Source of the DNA: Flammeovirgaceae bacterium
GTDB lineage: Bacteria; Bacteroidota; Bacteroidia; Cytophagales; Cyclobacteriaceae
Reading direction: 5' to 3'
DNA length: 33,297 nucleotides
Assembly: GCA_021299455.1 (NCBI GenBank)
Contig: JAJTGQ010000017.1
Span: 1 to 33,297, forward strand
The position numbers were made by a program, and so were the translations under genes. Positions 23,895-32,053 of this stretch are shown piece by piece. The notes below the pieces were generated by a model. That model had not been told where the DNA came from and did no database searches. It worked only from the letters and a program-made list of their open reading frames with translations. Every line of letters starts with the position of its first letter. The first letter of the stretch is position 1.

Positions 23895-23903
23895 CTTAGC
23901 TAA
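23887..23903 (+). promoter_or_regulatory. Tandem TTAGCTAA palindromes, candidate toxin-antitoxin operator
   Basis: Two copies of the perfect palindrome TTAGCTAA (23887-23894 and 23896-23903) lie 9 bp apart and touch the antitoxin ATG at 23904. Phd/YefM antitoxins repress their operons by binding short palindromes near the start, so this fits an autoregulatory site. Confidence 0.6.
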
Positions 23904-24131
23904 ATGGAAACGATAAACATTCATAAGGCAAAGACAAATCTATCCTCCCTTATTCAAAGAGTGCTGAAAGGTGAAAAGATAGTAATTGCGCGAAATGGAA
24001 AGCCTGTTGTGTCACTTAACAAAATCGGCAAAGAGAAAGGGGACAGAGTGCCTGGCAAACTGAAAGGAAAAATTTGGGTGGCGCCTGATTTTGATGAAAC
24101 TCCTCAGGGATTTGAAGAATATATGAAATGA
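23904..24131 (+). CDS. Phd/YefM family antitoxin
   Basis: A 75-aa protein with the prevent-host-death N-terminal DNA-binding fold: INIHKAKTNLSSLIQRVLKGEKIVIARNG then KPVVSLNKI, all typical of Phd/YefM partners of PIN toxins. The C-terminal tail (VAPDFDETPQGFEEYMK) matches the toxin-binding tail common when the partner is a VapC-like nuclease. Its stop overlaps the toxin ATG (ATGA). Two TTAGCTAA palindromes immediately upstream are the probable operator. Confidence 0.92.
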   Translation: METINIHKAKTNLSSLIQRVLKGEKIVIARNGKPVVSLNKIGKEKGDRVPGKLKGKIWVAPDFDETPQGFEEYMK

Positions 24132-24502
24132 GGCTTCTACTCGATACTCACGTTGTGATTTGGTGGTACCAAGAGCCAAAAAAGATAAAAAATTCAACAA
24201 TTGCCTTAATTAGCGATAGAAACAATTCTGTTTTTGTAAGCGATGTGGTTATTTGGGAAATGGTCATTAAAACTTCACTCGGAAAACTAAAGACCCTAGA
24301 AAATCTATACAAAGAGATTGAAAACGACTTTGATGCAATGCCCATCAAAACAAATCATATCCACGGAATTTCATCATTAGAATTTATTCATCACGACCCT
24401 TTTGATAGGCTTTTGATTGCTCAGTCGGTGATTGAAAATATTCCTCTTATCACTAGTGATAAACAAATAAACAGGTATGACCTCCAAATCATTAAGCCAT
24501 AG
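24128..24502 (+). CDS. PIN domain (VapC-like) toxin
   Basis: A 124-aa PIN-domain ribonuclease, the toxin of the pair. The acidic metal-binding residues are in place: D6 in LLLDTHVVIWW, E44 in VIWEMVIK, D93 in HHDPFDRLLIAQ and D111 in ITSDKQI. The type usually cleaves tRNA or rRNA at specific sites; the target here is unknown. It is translationally coupled to the Phd antitoxin by ATGA. The DUF2461 gene starts 2 nt past its stop, so it may be expressed with the module. Confidence 0.92.
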   Translation: MRLLLDTHVVIWWYQEPKKIKNSTIALISDRNNSVFVSDVVIWEMVIKTSLGKLKTLENLYKEIENDFDAMPIKTNHIHGISSLEFIHHDPFDRLLIAQSVIENIPLITSDKQINRYDLQIIKP

Positions 24503-24503
24503 T

Positions 24504-25169
24504 ATGAATTTAGGGACAATATTGACTTTCCTAAAATCTCTCGCCAAAAACAACAATCGCGACTGGTTTGAAAAGAATAAGCTTAAGTATCTGGAAGCGA
24601 AGTTGGCTTTTGAAGATTTTTTAGAATCACTGCACAGTGAATTGCTAAAATTTGATGAAAGTTTGGCCGGGCTAAATCCAAGAAAATTAGGCTTCCGTAT
24701 TTATCGCGATGTGCGATTCAGCAAAGACAAAAAGCCTTATAAACTAAATATGGGAGCCGGATTTTCTCCCAAAGGTAAAATGGAGCAAGAACCCGGATTT
24801 TATGTTCACATTCAGCCTAACAATCAAAGTTTTGTTGCTGGCGGCTTTTATATGCCCGATGCAGAGAAGCTTGCAAAAATCCGGCAAGAGATTGACTATA
24901 ACCCCGAGTCATTGAAGAGGGTGCTTTCTGATAAAAAATTTAGAAGAATATTTCCGAAAGGCCTTGATGATTTTGATAGCCTAAAAAAAGCGCCAAAAGG
25001 TTACCCAAAAGACCATCCTCATGTGGATTGGCTTAGGCATAAGAGTTTCATTGTGTCGCACTATTTTTCTGACAAAGAAGTGGCAGATAAGAAGTTTGTC
25101 AAAAAGCTGGCTGAGGTTTGCAAGACGCTCAAGCCATTGAATGATTTTCTTAATGCCGCCATTAGCTAA
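24504..25169 (+). CDS. DUF2461 domain protein (TIGR02453 type)
   Basis: A 221-aa soluble protein of the DUF2461 family, with the signatures NNNRDWFEKNKLKY near the N-terminus, GFRIYRDVRFSKDKKPYK in the centre, GFYVHIQP and AGGFYMPD. Function is unknown; the conserved Arg/Lys/Asp pattern suggests an enzyme or nucleic-acid binding, which remains speculative. The start ATG 24504 is preferred to one 27 nt upstream because the latter lies inside the PIN toxin gene and adds residues not typical of the family. The spacing of 1 nt to the toxin stop suggests co-transcription. Its last codons and stop lie in the right arm of an inverted repeat. Confidence 0.85.
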   Translation: MNLGTILTFLKSLAKNNNRDWFEKNKLKYLEAKLAFEDFLESLHSELLKFDESLAGLNPRKLGFRIYRDVRFSKDKKPYKLNMGAGFSPKGKMEQEPGFYVHIQPNNQSFVAGGFYMPDAEKLAKIRQEIDYNPESLKRVLSDKKFRRIFPKGLDDFDSLKKAPKGYPKDHPHVDWLRHKSFIVSHYFSDKEVADKKFVKKLAEVCKTLKPLNDFLNAAIS

Positions 25170-25189
25170 GTTGAAAATCTGAACATCGG
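25162..25189 (-). repeat. Right arm of inverted repeat around the Phd/PIN/DUF2461 block
   Basis: TTAGCTAAGTTGAA (25162-25175) is the exact complement of 23881-23894, followed by AAATCTG and ATCGG, which also recur inverted in the left arm. It overlaps the DUF2461 stop codon. Confidence 0.5.
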
Positions 25190-25303
25190 AATCTTCATCA
25201 ATAGCGTGGATTCTCGTATTCTCAGTTACCTAATTTTCAAACCTTCAAATTATCCTATTTTCAATTTAAATTGGTTTTCTTTGCATTCCGTTTCGGGGCA
25301 AAT

Positions 25304-26140
25304 ATGCAGGATTTAAGAGTTACCATCATTCAATCTGACCTTCATTGGGAAGACATAGGGGCTAATTTGGCCTCTTTTGAGGAAAAAATATGGCGCATTG
25401 GCCAATCCACTGATGTGATCATTTTACCGGAAATGTTTACCACAGGATTTACCATGAAGGCCAATAAGCTGGCGGAGCACATGAATATGCGCACCTTCAA
25501 GTGGATGAAGCAGATGGCCGATCAAACAGGAGCCTTGATCTTAGGCAGCTTTATTGCAAACGTGCACGATCGATTCTACAATCGCCTCCTTTGGATGGAG
25601 CCGGGTGGCAATTTTAAAACCTATGATAAACGCCATTTGTTCCGCATGGCCGAAGAGCAACAAGTATACGCGCAGGGAGAGAGTCTGTTGATAGGGCATT
25701 GGAAAGGCTGGCGGATTTGTCCGCTTATCTGTTATGACTTGCGTTTTCCCGTTTGGAGTCGCAATCGTTGGAATCCTTCGTTGAAAAAATTGTCTTACGA
25801 TTTGATGATTTATGTGGCCAACTGGCCAATGGTTCGATCTACTGCCTGGGAGACTTTGCTCCGCGCACGCGCGATCGAGAACCTAAGTTATGCGGTTGGA
25901 GTCAATCGAGTAGGTATTGATGGGAACGGTATTGAATACAACGGTCAGTCTTCGATCATTGGTCCGAAGGGAGATTCAATTTTTACCGTGGAAGGCATCG
26001 AATCAATAAAAACGTTAGAGTTGAGTAGCAATGCACTGCAAGCCTATCGCGATCGATTCCCGGCTTATTTGGACGCTGATGATTTTTCTGTGGAAGCAGA
26101 GGCGTTCGAGGAGAGAGATTTTTTACATGGGCTGAGTTAA
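25304..26140 (+). CDS. Omega-amidase (YafV-like) of the nitrilase superfamily
   Basis: A 278-aa carbon-nitrogen hydrolase. The triad is E43 in ILPEMFTTGF, K109 in YDKRHLFRM and C143 in LICYDLRFPVW. The ILPEMFTTGF and YDKRHLF text is typical of YafV/Nit2-type omega-amidases, which hydrolyse 2-oxoglutaramate or 2-oxosuccinamate, a repair step after glutamine transamination. ATG 25304 is chosen over an in-frame TTG at 25271 because MQDLRVTIIQSDLHWED is the family N-terminus and a -7-like TTTCTTTG (25276-25283) lies between. It is distinct from aguB in this window, with different motifs around the catalytic Cys. Confidence 0.88.
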   Translation: MQDLRVTIIQSDLHWEDIGANLASFEEKIWRIGQSTDVIILPEMFTTGFTMKANKLAEHMNMRTFKWMKQMADQTGALILGSFIANVHDRFYNRLLWMEPGGNFKTYDKRHLFRMAEEQQVYAQGESLLIGHWKGWRICPLICYDLRFPVWSRNRWNPSLKKLSYDLMIYVANWPMVRSTAWETLLRARAIENLSYAVGVNRVGIDGNGIEYNGQSSIIGPKGDSIFTVEGIESIKTLELSSNALQAYRDRFPAYLDADDFSVEAEAFEERDFLHGLS

Positions 26141-26236
26141 TTTAGAAATTTGCTGATTTGAAAATTTGAATAGAAACTTCAGGTTACTGCAGCTTTTGCT
26201 TCAACTTGTCGCTTTCTCAAATCCTTAAAAAGAGTT

Positions 26237-27760
26237 ATGGTTAAAAAGATTACCCGCGCGCTCATCTCTGTTTACTACAAAGACAATTTAGAACCCATAG
26301 TCCATTCGCTCGCCAAGAGTAAAGTCGAATTTGTCTCAACGGGAGGTACACAAGAATTCATCGAGAAATTAGGTTACAAGGTGATCCCAGTTGAACAACT
26401 GACCGGTTACCCTTCCATTTTTGGGGGACGAGTGAAAACACTTCACCCCGCGGTGTTTGGTGGAATTCTTTATCGTAGGGAAGACCAAGGGGATTTAAAG
26501 CAAGCGAATGAATACAAAATAGCGCCCATTGATTTAGTGATTGTAGACTTATATCCCTTTGAGGAAACCGTGGCCAAGGGCGGCAGCGAAGATGAGATTG
26601 TTGAGAAGATTGATATTGGTGGGATATCGCTCATTCGTGGCGCAGCCAAAAATTTCAATGACGTTTTGATTGTCTCTTCTAGAAATCAATATGCAGAGCT
26701 TTTGGAGTTATTGGAGAGAAACCATGCGGCCACTGAGTTAGCAGATCGCAAACGTTTTGCTGCTAAAGCTTTTGACGTAACGTCTCATTACGATTCGGCC
26801 ATATTCAGCTATTTCAATCAAGAGCAGCAATTGCCCAGTTTCAGGAGCAGTTTTCAAAACGGACAAGTACTGCGCTATGGAGAGAACCCACATCAAAAAG
26901 GCGTCTACTATGGCGAGTTAGAATCGCTGTTTCAGAAGTTGAACGGGAAAGAGCTTTCTTATAATAATCTGGTGGACGTAGATGCTGCTGTAAACCTGGT
27001 AAAGGAGTTTGAAGGGGAGGCAGCTTTTGTGATAATCAAACATACAAATGCCTGCGGGGTGGCAACTGGTTCATCTGTAAAAGAGGCCTACCTAAAAGCA
27101 TTTCAGGCGGATACTATTTCTGCTTTTGGCGGAGTGTTGATAACCAATCAACCCATCGACCTTGCAGCTGCCGAAGAAATCAATAAGCTCTTTTTTGAGA
27201 TACTAATCGCACCAGACTACGATGTAAACGCTCTTCAACTTTTGCGATCCAAAAAGAATCGGATGATTTTGCGGCAAAAGAAGGCGCTCACAGCAACCAA
27301 GCAATTCAAGAGCTTGTTAAATGGCGTAATTGAACAAGACGTGGACTTCAAAACAGACGCCAAAGGAGATTTAAAAACAGTCACTAAGGTAGAGCCTACT
27401 ACTTCTGAAGTAAAAGCTCTTTTATTTGCCAGCAAAGTTTGCAAACACACCAAATCCAACACGATCATTCTGGCAGTAGATGGCCAAATGCTCTCTAGTG
27501 GTGTGGGGCAAACCAGCAGGGTAGATGCGTTGCGACAAGCTATTGACAAAGCTGCTGCGTTTGGTTTTGATGTAAAGAATTCTGTTATGGCCTCAGATGC
27601 TTTCTTCCCTTTCCCAGATTGTGTTGAAATAGCTTACAAACAGGGCGTAAGAGCAGTCATTCAGCCTGGAGGCTCCATTAAGGATCAAGAGTCGATCGAT
27701 TTTTGTGATCAGCATGGAATGGCAATGGTGTTTACAGGGGTGAGGCATTTTAAACACTAG
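26237..27760 (+). CDS. purH: Bifunctional AICAR formyltransferase / IMP cyclohydrolase
   Basis: Catalyses the last two steps of de novo IMP synthesis: formylation of AICAR with 10-formyl-THF, then ring closure. The 507-aa protein has the N-terminal MGS-like cyclohydrolase domain (STGGTQEFIEKLGY, GGRVKTLHPAVFGGIL, DLYPFEETV, KIDIGGISLIRGAAKN) and the C-terminal transformylase domain (RYGENPHQKG, LSYNNLVDVDAA, the catalytic K268-H269 in IIKHTNACG, SDAFFPFPD, GVRAVIQPGGS). Complete and of normal length. It precedes the mre operon by 94 bp, an arrangement I recall from several Bacteroidota. A weak hairpin (GGCGATTT / AAATCACC, 27775-27798) follows the stop and may be a partial terminator. Confidence 0.96.
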   Translation: MVKKITRALISVYYKDNLEPIVHSLAKSKVEFVSTGGTQEFIEKLGYKVIPVEQLTGYPSIFGGRVKTLHPAVFGGILYRREDQGDLKQANEYKIAPIDLVIVDLYPFEETVAKGGSEDEIVEKIDIGGISLIRGAAKNFNDVLIVSSRNQYAELLELLERNHAATELADRKRFAAKAFDVTSHYDSAIFSYFNQEQQLPSFRSSFQNGQVLRYGENPHQKGVYYGELESLFQKLNGKELSYNNLVDVDAAVNLVKEFEGEAAFVIIKHTNACGVATGSSVKEAYLKAFQADTISAFGGVLITNQPIDLAAAEEINKLFFEILIAPDYDVNALQLLRSKKNRMILRQKKALTATKQFKSLLNGVIEQDVDFKTDAKGDLKTVTKVEPTTSEVKALLFASKVCKHTKSNTIILAVDGQMLSSGVGQTSRVDALRQAIDKAAAFGFDVKNSVMASDAFFPFPDCVEIAYKQGVRAVIQPGGSIKDQESIDFCDQHGMAMVFTGVRHFKH

Positions 27761-27810
27761 CACGTAAGTTATTAGGCGATTTCACTTTAAAAATCACCGG
27801 ATTATTTCTG

Positions 27811-27848
27811 TAATTTCGGGCTTTCAAAATTTTTATTTTAGAGGAGAT
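27811..27848 (+). promoter_or_regulatory. Promoter-like -7 box and strong Shine-Dalgarno for mreB
   Basis: TAATTTCG (27811-27818) is one base off TAnnTTTG. GAGGAGAT at 27841-27848 is a strong Shine-Dalgarno sequence 6 nt before the mreB ATG, unusual in this window, where most starts lack one. Confidence 0.5.
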
Positions 27849-27854
27849 AACTAA

Positions 27855-28880
27855 ATGGGACTATTCGATTTTTTTACCCAAGACATCGCCATCGATCTGG
27901 GCACAGCCAATACGCTGATTATTCATAAAGACAAGGTGGTGGTAGATGAGCCGAGCATTATCGCTATCGATAAAACGACAAACAAAGTGTTGGCCATTGG
28001 GCGAGAGGCCATGCAGATGCATGAGAAGACACACGACAATATTAAAACCATTCGACCTCTTAAAGAGGGGGTGATCGCTGATTTCCATGCGGCAGAGATG
28101 ATGATCCGCGGCATGATTAAACTAATCGACACCGGTAGGAGATTGTTTCCGCCATCTTTACGAATGGTGATCTGCATCCCATCCGCCATAACGGAAGTTG
28201 AAAAGCGTGCTGTCCGCGACTCGGCAGAGCACGCCAATGCCAAAGAAGTATACATGATTCATGAGCCGATCGCTGCGGCCATCGGAATTGGGATCGACAT
28301 TGAACAGCCCATTGGCAATATGATTGTGGATATTGGTGGGGGAACGACAGATATTGCTGTCATTGCTTTGTCGGGAATTGTTTGTGATCAATCTATACGT
28401 ATTGCGGGCGATACTTTCAATCGTGATATTTTAGATTATATGCGCAGGCAGCACAACCTGTTGATTGGTGAGCGTTCTGCCGAACGTGTGAAAATTGAAG
28501 TGGGGTCTGCGTTGACCGAATTAGATGATGGCCCTGATGACTATGAAATCCGAGGTCGTGATTTAATGACTGGTATTCCAAAAACAATCAAGATTTCCTA
28601 TTCAGAAGTGGCGTTTGCATTGGATAAATCAATATCCAAGTTGGAAGAGGCGGTATTGAAAGCACTCGAATTGTCGCCCCCCGAACTCTCAGCGGACATC
28701 TATGAGCAGGGTATTTACCTAACCGGAGGAGGAGCTATGTTGCGCGGCCTCGATAAGCGACTCTCCTTGAAAACCAAATTACCTATACACGTGGCGGAAG
28801 ATCCTCTTCGCGCGGTAGTGAGAGGTACCGGTGCGGCATTGAAAAATCTTAACCACTACCGAAAAGTATTGATGACCTAA
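27855..28880 (+). CDS. mreB: Rod shape-determining protein MreB
   Basis: Bacterial actin homologue that forms membrane-associated filaments guiding lateral wall synthesis. The 341-aa protein shows the actin-fold ATPase motifs: phosphate-1 IAIDLGTANT, VDEPSIIAID, CIPSAITEVEKRAV, phosphate-2 DIGGGTTDIAVI and the adenosine-binding LTGGGAMLRGLDKRL near the C-terminus. Length is typical. It heads the mreB-mreC-mreD-mrdA-rodA operon, with only 4 nt to mreC, and has the best ribosome-binding site in the window, consistent with higher expression than the membrane partners. Confidence 0.97.
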   Translation: MGLFDFFTQDIAIDLGTANTLIIHKDKVVVDEPSIIAIDKTTNKVLAIGREAMQMHEKTHDNIKTIRPLKEGVIADFHAAEMMIRGMIKLIDTGRRLFPPSLRMVICIPSAITEVEKRAVRDSAEHANAKEVYMIHEPIAAAIGIGIDIEQPIGNMIVDIGGGTTDIAVIALSGIVCDQSIRIAGDTFNRDILDYMRRQHNLLIGERSAERVKIEVGSALTELDDGPDDYEIRGRDLMTGIPKTIKISYSEVAFALDKSISKLEEAVLKALELSPPELSADIYEQGIYLTGGGAMLRGLDKRLSLKTKLPIHVAEDPLRAVVRGTGAALKNLNHYRKVLMT

Positions 28881-28884
28881 ATGA

Positions 28885-29724
28885 ATGGAACGGCTCCTTA
28901 AATTCCTTTTTGATTATAGGGCTTTTTTCACTTTTCTGTTTTTAGAGTTAGCTAGTGTGTGGCTGCTTGTTGAGAACAATCAATACCAGAGTACCACCTA
29001 TTTCAATACATCAAATCAGATTGCGGCAAGCATTATCAGCACCTCTCAGAATATTCGGGAGTATTTTTCTTTACGAGACATCAATAGCGATCTGGCTATA
29101 GAAAATAGCAGACTTAGAAAAAAGCTAAGTCAACAAGATCAAATCTTGTTAGCTAGAGAACTTAGCCTCTTTGGAGACTCTACGATTATCAATCGTTTTG
29201 ATTTTATCAGTGCCAAAGTGGTTAATAACTCTACCCGTTACTACAAGAATTTTATTACCATCAACAAAGGGAGGGATGATGGATTGCAGGCTGGAATGGC
29301 AGCCATTAGTCAAAGGGGAGCGGTAGGCAAAGTGAAATCAGTTTCAGAACATTATGCAGTGCTGATATCATTGTTAAATATTGACGAACAAGTTTCAAGC
29401 GTGATTAAGCGTACGGGTCACTTTGGAACGGTGCAATGGGATGGAACAGACACCCGATTTATTGATCTCAAGTATATTCCTCGGCACGTTGAATTGAAAG
29501 TAGGAGATACCATTGTTACCTCAGGATACAATTCGGTATTTCCCGAAGGAATTGTGATAGGAACAATTAGTAGTTTTAAACTGAACGAAGAAGCTCAATT
29601 TCATTCTATTAAAGTAGCCTTGTCCCAAGATTTTGGCAAGTTATCCTTTGTAGAAGTAGTTAGAAGCAATTTGAAAATAGAGAAAGATTCGTTAGAACAA
29701 AAAATAATAGGCGACCCGAAATGA
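28885..29724 (+). CDS. mreC: Rod shape-determining protein MreC
   Basis: A 279-aa bitopic inner-membrane protein of the elongasome. One membrane helix (FFTFLFLELASVWLLV, about residues 14-29) is followed by a periplasmic coiled coil (INSDLAIENSRLRKKLSQQDQ, about 62-82). The MreC beta domains contain NKGRDDGLQAGMAAISQRGAVGKV and GDTIVTSGYNSVFPEGIVIG. MreC scaffolds PBP2 and MreD. The ATG at 28885 follows the mreB stop by 4 nt. The end overlaps mreD by ATGA. Confidence 0.95.
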   Translation: MERLLKFLFDYRAFFTFLFLELASVWLLVENNQYQSTTYFNTSNQIAASIISTSQNIREYFSLRDINSDLAIENSRLRKKLSQQDQILLARELSLFGDSTIINRFDFISAKVVNNSTRYYKNFITINKGRDDGLQAGMAAISQRGAVGKVKSVSEHYAVLISLLNIDEQVSSVIKRTGHFGTVQWDGTDTRFIDLKYIPRHVELKVGDTIVTSGYNSVFPEGIVIGTISSFKLNEEAQFHSIKVALSQDFGKLSFVEVVRSNLKIEKDSLEQKIIGDPK

Positions 29725-30233
29725 TACGCGGAGGAATTTTACAAATCGTTTTATTCTTTGTTTACCTCATTTTACAGGTCGTACTGCTAAAAAATTTGGT
29801 TCTCTTTAATACGTCATTTTGTTTTTTATATGTAGCGTTTATTCTTCTCTTGCCTGTAGAAATGAGCAATTTACTCCTGATGTTGATTGCTTTTCTGCTG
29901 GGGATTTCAGTTGATATTTTCTACAATAGCCTGGGCCTCCATACGATTGCTCTCGTGTTATTAGCTTACTTGAGAAATTATTGGCTTGCCACAATTACAC
30001 CACAAGGCGGATATGATATTGGAACACCTCCTACTTTGGCAGCCAATGGATTGCAGTGGTTTTTGGTATACACTCTGCCACTCGTTTTTGTTCATCATTT
30101 GGTTCTTTTCTTTGTTGAGGCTTCTGGGTTTACCCTATTTTGGTATACCATGTTGAAAGCAGTTAGCAGCTTACTGTTTACCATGGCGGTAATGCTCTTA
30201 CTTCAGTATCTTTCTCTAGATAGACGCAGATGA
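29721..30233 (+). CDS. mreD: Rod shape-determining protein MreD
   Basis: A 170-aa inner-membrane protein with five to six predicted helices (ILQIVLFFVYLILQVVLL, FCFLYVAFILLLPV, LLLMLIAFLLGISVDIFYNS and others). GISVDIFYNSLGLHTIALVL is the conserved MreD region. It starts in an ATGA overlap with mreC and ends in an ATGA overlap with mrdA, so translation is coupled along the operon. Identification rests on hydropathy, this motif and position between mreC and the PBP2 gene. Confidence 0.92.
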   Translation: MIRGGILQIVLFFVYLILQVVLLKNLVLFNTSFCFLYVAFILLLPVEMSNLLLMLIAFLLGISVDIFYNSLGLHTIALVLLAYLRNYWLATITPQGGYDIGTPPTLAANGLQWFLVYTLPLVFVHHLVLFFVEASGFTLFWYTMLKAVSSLLFTMAVMLLLQYLSLDRRR

Positions 30234-32053
30234 ACGAAGGAAGGCGTGAAATAGTACAACTTGTTTTTGTGTTGATTGGCTTGATCTTCCTGGTCAAATT
30301 ATTTTTTATTCAGGTGCTTGACAACAAGTATGCAGAGCTGGCCGACAGCAACGCCATACTTCGTCAGGTGGAATATCCCTTTCGGGGATTAATCACAGAC
30401 CGGCATGGGAAACTCATTGTTTTTAACACACCAGAATATGATTTGACAGCGATTGTAAAAGACATTAAGAATTTCGACTCCGCTAAATTTTGCCAGGTTT
30501 TTGAACTCTCAAGAGAAGATCTGCGGCTTAAGTTTAGAGAGATGAAAAAGAGGAAAGAGTATTCACCAGTAAAACCAACTCTCTTTATTGATCAACTTTC
30601 TAATTTGGATTTTGCCCGTGTGCAAGATCGATTAGATGAATTCTCCGGTTTTTATATTGAGGCAAGAACGACCCGTGCCTATACGACCAGCGCATTAGCT
30701 AATGCACTTGGTTATGTAAGTGAACTAAGCAAAGATCAATTGGAAAGGGATGAAAAGACGTTCTATCGTCAAGGTGATTACATCGGGCAGAGTGGAATTG
30801 AATCCTACTATGAAGAACAGTTAAGGGGAAAACGTGGCGTGCGATTTAAACTTCGGAATGTAAAAGGTGTTGAAAAAGGGTCATTCAAAAACGGAGCATA
30901 TGATACATTGTCAATTCCAGGCCAGGATTTGGTCTCTGGCATTGACTTAGATTTGCAACAGTATGGAGAACTGTTGATGAAGGGTAAATCAGGGAGTATT
31001 GCCGCCATTGAACCTTCATCAGGAGAAGTATTAGCATTGGTTTCCGGACCTTCTTATGATCCTACTCTTCTTACAGGAAGCGAATACAGCTCAAATTTTA
31101 GATTGATTAGCAATGATACCTTGAAGCCTTTATTCAACAGACCATTGATGGCGCAGTACCGCCCGGGATCTATTTTTAAAATTGCCCAGGCGATGACGGC
31201 TCTTCAAGAAAAAGTGATCACTCCAGAAACACGCATTCGATGCGACAAGTCTCTGATCGGTTGCCATGCGGGACATGATAATCAGGATTTGCGGGGAGCT
31301 ATAGCAAATTCTTGTAACCCTTATTTTTTGGGTGTGCTTCGAAAGATGTTGAACAAAGGTGTTTCCAATTCACCCTTTGAAGACACACGCATCGGCCTTG
31401 CGGAATGGAACAAACACATTAACAGTTTTGGATTTGGAAGTAATTTAGGCATTGACCTTCCCAATGAAAAAGGAGGATTAATTCCAACGCCTGCCTATTA
31501 TGATCAAGCCTATGACAATCGCCCCTGGAAATTTTCAAATATTTATTCCATAGCAATAGGGGAAGGAGAAAATCTGGTAGTGCCAATACAGATGGCAAAC
31601 TTTGCTGCTATCATCGCCAATCGCGGCTACTATTACACACCTCATTTGATAAAGGCAGTTGGCAAAGAAGGAAAGCCATTGGCAAAATATACTGAGCGAC
31701 ATTATACAACCATAGACTCTTCCTATTTTAGAATTGCAGTGGACGCAATGCAACAAGTGGTAGAGTCTGGAACTGGGCAGTACAGGGCGCGACTAGCAGA
31801 TATTATTGTGTGTGGAAAGACCGGCACAGTACAAAATGATCCGCTTCCCGCACACTCCGTGTTTATTGCTTTTGCCCCAAGGGATAATCCTAAAATCGCA
31901 ATCTCGGTTTATGTGGAAGATGCCGGCCAAGGGGCACGTGCAGCCGCCTCTATTGCCAGTTTGATGATTGAGAAATATCTGTTAGGCAAAACAAAACGTC
32001 AGTTTATTGAAGACTATGTATTGGCCGGTAAATTCTTAGATCAAAAAAATTGA
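30230..32053 (+). CDS. mrdA: Penicillin-binding protein 2 (elongation transpeptidase)
   Basis: The class B transpeptidase of the elongasome, partner of RodA. The 607-aa protein has one N-terminal membrane helix (LVFVLIGLIFLVKLFFIQVL), the pedestal domain (GLITDRHGKLIVFN) and the transpeptidase domain. Active-site motifs are SxxK at S314-K317 (YRPGSIFK), SxN at S361-C362-N363 (ANSCNPYF) and KTG at K530-G532 (CGKTGTVQ). It is the target class of mecillinam-type beta-lactams. The ATG overlaps mreD and the TGA overlaps the rodA TTG start. Confidence 0.96.
   Translation: MNEGRREIVQLVFVLIGLIFLVKLFFIQVLDNKYAELADSNAILRQVEYPFRGLITDRHGKLIVFNTPEYDLTAIVKDIKNFDSAKFCQVFELSREDLRLKFREMKKRKEYSPVKPTLFIDQLSNLDFARVQDRLDEFSGFYIEARTTRAYTTSALANALGYVSELSKDQLERDEKTFYRQGDYIGQSGIESYYEEQLRGKRGVRFKLRNVKGVEKGSFKNGAYDTLSIPGQDLVSGIDLDLQQYGELLMKGKSGSIAAIEPSSGEVLALVSGPSYDPTLLTGSEYSSNFRLISNDTLKPLFNRPLMAQYRPGSIFKIAQAMTALQEKVITPETRIRCDKSLIGCHAGHDNQDLRGAIANSCNPYFLGVLRKMLNKGVSNSPFEDTRIGLAEWNKHINSFGFGSNLGIDLPNEKGGLIPTPAYYDQAYDNRPWKFSNIYSIAIGEGENLVVPIQMANFAAIIANRGYYYTPHLIKAVGKEGKPLAKYTERHYTTIDSSYFRIAVDAMQQVVESGTGQYRARLADIIVCGKTGTVQNDPLPAHSVFIAFAPRDNPKIAISVYVEDAGQGARAAASIASLMIEKYLLGKTKRQFIEDYVLAGKFLDQKN

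Noticed and set aside
24477-24503. Longer DUF2461 start at 24477
   Set aside because: It lies inside the PIN toxin gene and adds residues (TSKSLSHS) not expected of the family; ATG 24504 directly follows the toxin stop.
25170-25303. Repeat element in TTTTCAAA-rich text before the omega-amidase gene
   Set aside because: The TTTTCAAA and AATTTG units are short and degenerate; no clear terminal repeats or duplications beyond the inverted-repeat arm already listed.
26141-26236. Purine riboswitch or other leader RNA before purH
   Set aside because: The gap is under 100 bp, AT-rich with AAATTTG-like low-complexity text, and I could not find a three-way junction or conserved core.
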